A stretch of DNA of 64,000 nucleotides from Torreya grandis (Eukaryota; Streptophyta; Pinopsida; Cupressales; Taxaceae), in NCBI GenBank assembly GCA_037957365.1, contig JARHVA010003637.1:1241001-1305000 (forward strand). The letters run 5' to 3'. Of this stretch, positions 60,600-64,000 are shown one piece after another (positions within the stretch are counted from its first letter, which is position 1; each line of letters opens with the position of its first letter). The position numbers were made by a program, and so were the translations under genes. The notes under the pieces are model-generated. The model ran no database searches and was not told where the DNA came from. It saw only the letters and a list, made by a program, of their open reading frames with translations.

Positions 60600-61060
60600 C
60601 CCCTCTAGAAGACAAAGAAATACTAGTGAATGTTGTAATCGATGGTTAGGTAATTAGTTACATCCTAGTTGACATGGGTGCTAAATTTAACATCCTCACT
60701 AAGTATGCATGGCATAAAATGGATAGTATGACATTAAAACCTTCACCACACATATTGTTTATGGCCAATAAAACTTGTGCTCTACCAATTGGCATCCTCA
60801 ATAATGTAATAGTGGGCATCCTTGGAGTACTTTTCAATGTTGACTTTAAAGTTCTTGAGTTAGCTAAGGTTGATGACTTCCTATCTGTATTGGGGTAACC
60901 TTGGTGTTATGAAAATAATGTATAATTAAGTTTTAAAAATCACTACATCAATTTTGAGAATGTTGATTAGTGTGTTTTTATTCCTCTAGATCAAACACAT
61001 GGGCCCCCATATGTATGACATATCAATGTGGATGAAGATATTAATGACATCTATAATTTC
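60600..61060 (+). pseudogene. E4: aspartic protease
   Basis: An open frame (60674-60898) and its flanks show SYILVDMGAKFNILTKYAWH, then SPHILFMANKTCALPIGILN, VGILGVLFNVDFKVLELAKV and, after one stop, PWCYENNV. It continues with INFENVD, FIPLDQTHGPPYV and INVDEDINDIYN. This is a complete Ty3/gypsy protease order. The active site is DMGA where DGGA or DSGA is usual: the Asp is kept and the second residue changed. Confidence 0.78.
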
Positions 61061-62090
61061 ACCATCAAGATAGTGAGCAATGTGATCCTACTCCTAATGG
61101 AATCCTCTAATGGATGGATACCTAATCCCTTTTTATACTACAAGTAATGCTTGCAATTATTGGGCCCATAGTAGTTATGACCTCACTAGAAGAGTGTGTA
61201 GTGCCATTGATAGTTAGGAGAATGTTTCACACTAGTACCATAAATTACATAGGTTCATTCAACTTCTTATCATCCAATTCATGAGGGGACCAATGATAAA
61301 TTCACCTTTATAAATAATCAATTTAGCCCCTCAATTTCATAGATAAATGGACGTTTGCAACTTTGTCCAATGCTTTGAAGAGTTTTATCACTTTGAAAAT
61401 GATCGTATACGATCTTTGGTTCACCTATTTAATGACACAACTACAAGATGGTGGAAAACCCATAACAAACAAATTATATAGTGGGATCAAGTAGGCTAAA
61501 GTTTAAATCACTAGTTTCATCATGACAATTAAGTCAAAGTAACAATAAATTATAGTAGAGTACAAACACCTAAACCTCATATAGAGGCCTATGAGTCAAT
61601 GTGGAGAGATGAAGAGTCTTACTTACCATACTAATTATGGGTACATTCATTCTATGCAAGTTTAAAAACTTGGGTACAAGCATGGTATGTTCATGAAGAA
61701 TGACATATGGGTACTTGGTTTTGGCATCTGTTGAATGAAAACATGAACTTGACACTATCTTATTCCTCCCAAAGAATGGATTTGCACCTCACTCTCTAGG
61801 ACATGCATGAAGCAGTCTTTGGTGACCCTAATCCCATTGAATATCTCCTAAGATGTATCCATAATATCCTAGAAGAATGTCTAATTCTCTTCAATTAACC
61901 ATTTTCACAACTTATTTCCTAATGCTAAAACCATTCTTTGATCAGGATTGATATGAAGAGATATGCCAAAGGAAAAAATATAGTACTATAGGTAGAAGAG
62001 GGTGAAGGGTCCAACCCACTTAAACCTTTTTCAAATCATTTAGATTCCCCTATGGACTATGGAACATTAACTATTCATGATATTGGTCTC
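61060..62090 (+). pseudogene. E4: region between protease and RT with a gag-like motif
   Basis: A linker piece (SSNGWIPNPFLYYK, then VVMTSLEECVVPLIVRRMFH) is followed at about 61320-61500 by PQFHR, FVQCFEEFYHFENDRIRSLV and HLFNDTTTRWWKTHNKQII. The latter resembles a Gag core (DT...WW...., W..) more than a pol linker. Then EAYESMWRDEESYLPY and MHEAVFGDPNPIEYLLRCIH are unassigned. It may be a Gag fragment of another element joined in, or an unusual domain of this family. Confidence 0.4.
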
Positions 62091-63020
62091 AATATAGACC
62101 ACCCTTACTCTAAGCCAATTCAAAGTATCCAATACAACATCAACATAGAGGAAGAACCAAAAATAGCTATTGTAGGTAATTACTAGGCTAACACAAAAGT
62201 TATAGAGATATTTGAGTTATTAAAATAATATCAATATGTATCTCCATGAATCTATAATGAGATGAAAAGAGTTCATCCATCCTTAATTAAGATGCATATT
62301 AATCTAGTTGATGATGCTCGACTAGTCAGGAAAAGGCCATATAAGATGAATTTGAATCTACGTGCACATGTAAAAAAATAAATTGATAGTATGTTGCACA
62401 TTGGATTGATCACCTCCATTGATTAATCTAAGTGGGTTAGTCCCATAGTGAGAAGTATAAATAAAGATGAATGCATTCAAATTTTCATTGATTATTGGGT
62501 ACTTACCACTTCTTGCATTATTGATCCTTACCTAACACCATTCACAGAGGAAATACTTGAAGGTGTTTCTAGGTGTGAAATATATACTTTCACAAATGGA
62601 TTTTTTGGGTACCATTAGGTCCAAATAGCTGAGGAGGATCAACCAAAGATGATTTTCACTATTGAGTGGGGATATTTCAAATATACTACCATGCATTTTG
62701 GGTTGAATAATGTACAAGCTATGTTCTCACATATAGTCATCTAAGCCTTTAAATATTTCATCCATAAGTTTCTTCAAGTCTATTTGGATGATTGGATACT
62801 CTATGGATTGGTTAAGGATCATTTCTCTGATCTAGATCTCATGCTTGAGCACTATTGAGTCTTATAAATATCATTAAATATAAATATCTATTTATTACAC
62901 CTTTTGGTGTTCTTCTAGGATATATTATTTGTAAGGATGGACTTTTGGTAGACCTAACAAAATTATCTATCATTATTTACCTCCCAACATTGAAATCTCA
63001 ACATAAAGTTCACATCTTTC
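62090..63020 (+). pseudogene. E4: reverse transcriptase with intact YLDD
   Basis: The frame runs from IGLNIDHPYSKPIQSIQYNI through MHINLVDDARLVRKRPYKMN, LHIGLITSID, KWVSPIV, IDYWVLTTSCIIDPYLTPFT, CEIYTFTNGFFGYH, QIAEEDQPKMIFTIEWGYFK and YTTMHFGLNNVQAMFSHIVI. It then reaches FIHKFLQVYLDDWILYGLVK. YLDD (62781-62792) is the catalytic box. TNGFFGYH stands where TDGFSGYH is usual, so the first catalytic Asp is lost. The ORF at 62855-63043 continues as FGVLLGYIICKDGLLVDLTK. About seven stops are present. Confidence 0.9.
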
Positions 63021-63039
63021 TAGGACATATAGGTTATTA

Positions 63040-63600
63040 TTAAAAATTCATCCATGGATATGCAAATATTTCTACACCTTTAAAGTAACTCTTAAAACAT
63101 AACATGCACTTCATTTGGACTTGTTCTTGCTAAGAATCCTTTAAGGCCTTAAAGGACAAATTGATTACCATTTCAATCCTCTAGTTCCCCAATTAGACAA
63201 GACTACTTCATGTCCATGTTAATGTTTCTGAAATGGTAGTTGGTGCAATCCTTACACAACTATGTGAAGGTCACCTTGATTACTAGATCTACTTTACTAG
63301 TATGAAACTTACCCCAGTTGAGTGGAATTACACCACCATGGATCATGAAGCATTGCCAATGGTATATGCTCTACATAAATTTTGATAATACTTATTGTCA
63401 AATCCTTTTGTATTATATATAAATCATGAAGCTTTAAAGTATCTAGTGAATAAACCTATGGCTCATGGAGGCATCTATCATTAAATAGTGTTATTCCAAT
63501 CATTTCAATTATCTATCATGATCAAACCTAGAAAAACTAGTTGTGGCCCTGATCACCTTTCATGAATTGATTTTGGAGAACCACCATGTGCTATTAAAGA
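63040..63600 (+). pseudogene. E4: RNase H
   Basis: Motifs are HVNVSEMVVGAILTQLCEGH, IYFTSMKLTPVEWNYTTMDH, EALPMVYALHKF, YLLSNPFVLYINHEALKYLV and NKPMAHGG. This is a Ty3/gypsy RNase H in its canonical order. Two catalytic Asp residues appear as Asn (VNVSE for V-D-A-S and INHEAL for TDH.AL), again G-to-A type changes. It is inactive. Confidence 0.85.
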
Positions 63601-63739
63601 TGAATTTTATGATTTTAAACTCTTCCATATTACTCATGTACCTAAGAAGTTATAATATATTGCATATTTTCTAACTATTAGCTCAGTGCCTAGCTGTCTA
63701 ACTCCTTATGCAAGAAACAACTTGTGATCTATGCTTTAC

Positions 63740-64000
63740 CTTTTTAGCTCATCAGAGGAGATATGTATAGCCATGAAAAAATTCTTTGGTGTTGTGTCAT
63801 TAAACATGAGTGTTCAAAATTACTTCAATAAGTTCATGAGGGAATTACAAGTGGACATTATGTTGGACAGGATACCACATGCAAGGTTTAACTAACCAAA
63901 TTATGGTGGCCTACCATTTTTCAAGATGCCAAGATATATGTTAGGAAGTGTGACATTTAGCAATGTGTAGGTAAACCAAATCACTAGGATGCCATGCCTT
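63740..64000 (+). pseudogene. E4: integrase zinc domain, partial at window end
   Basis: The frame gives VHEGITSGHYVGQDTTCKV, then LTKLWWPTIFQDAKIYVRKC and, after a stop, QCVGKPNH. It has the H...H (HEGITSGH) and C..C (KCDI.QC) of the H2C2 zinc domain, with WWPT..QDA between them. The catalytic core lies beyond the window. Confidence 0.82.

Larger units (their letters stand above)
56300..64000 (+). mobile_element. E4: Ty3/gypsy element of Athila/conifer-gypsy type, runs off the window
   Basis: From the decayed tRNA-Asp-type primer site (56977) the order is leader, Gag, protease, RT, RNase H and the zinc domain of integrase, reaching base 64000. The 3' LTR is outside the window, so the left LTR boundary is not known and the start given is arbitrary. 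Gag is interrupted by E5. RT keeps its YLDD box. The protein motifs resemble non-chromoviral plant gypsy elements. Confidence 0.85.

Overview
This is a piece of plant nuclear heterochromatin made almost entirely of old, decayed, nested LTR retrotransposons. No intact host gene, tRNA, rRNA or CRISPR array is visible. The DNA is AT-rich and almost free of CpG (none in the first 1,071 bases). Ty3/gypsy gag-pol frames can still be read, but stops of the kind made by C-to-T or G-to-A change break them. Very long elements, deep nesting and heavy methylation-type decay suggest a large-genome seed plant, perhaps a gymnosperm. The lineage cannot be fixed from this sequence alone. The element names used here (H, E0 to E5) are mine.

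Layout. Bases 1-4990: a fragment related to the E3 LTR (about 840-1170), an unrecognised open frame (2142-2480) and an AT microsatellite. Bases 4990-24800: a three-level nest. The oldest element, H, keeps a gag core (5028-5418), the rest of gag (22843-23560), a protease (about 23990-24330) and an RNase H (about 24490-24800). H was split in its gag by E0 (5419-22842, 2.5-kb LTRs, almost no pol). E0 was split by E1 (9006-18887), which has gag, protease and only the front of reverse transcriptase. Bases 24800-27484: no genes, with an AT microsatellite and a degenerate ~40-bp repeat. Bases 27485-46103: E2, an 18.6-kb Tat/Ogre-like Ty3/gypsy element with paired LTRs, a perfect 5-bp target duplication, and remnants of gag, protease, RT, RNase H and integrase. 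Between integrase and the 3' LTR it carries an antisense gene remnant of the Plant Mobile Domain (PMD) family. Bases 47587-53192: E3, with a ~2.4-kb 5' LTR and a 3' LTR visible only for its first 1.3 kb. From before 56473 to the window end: E4, an Athila- or conifer-gypsy-like element with gag, protease, RT, RNase H and the start of integrase. Its gag is split by a ~0.8-kb insertion, E5.

How the parts relate. All autonomous-type remnants are on the + strand. The only convincing antisense coding remnant is the PMD gene in E2. E0, E1 and E2 share a primer-binding site (TGGCATGCCTAGTGGGA-like). E1 and E2 also share the purine tract and LTR start (AGGGGT-AAA-TGTAGACA-like), so they form related families. 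E3 and E4 use different, tRNA-Met-like and tRNA-Asp-like primer sites. Every coding region has stops or lost catalytic residues, so nothing here looks able to transpose by itself.
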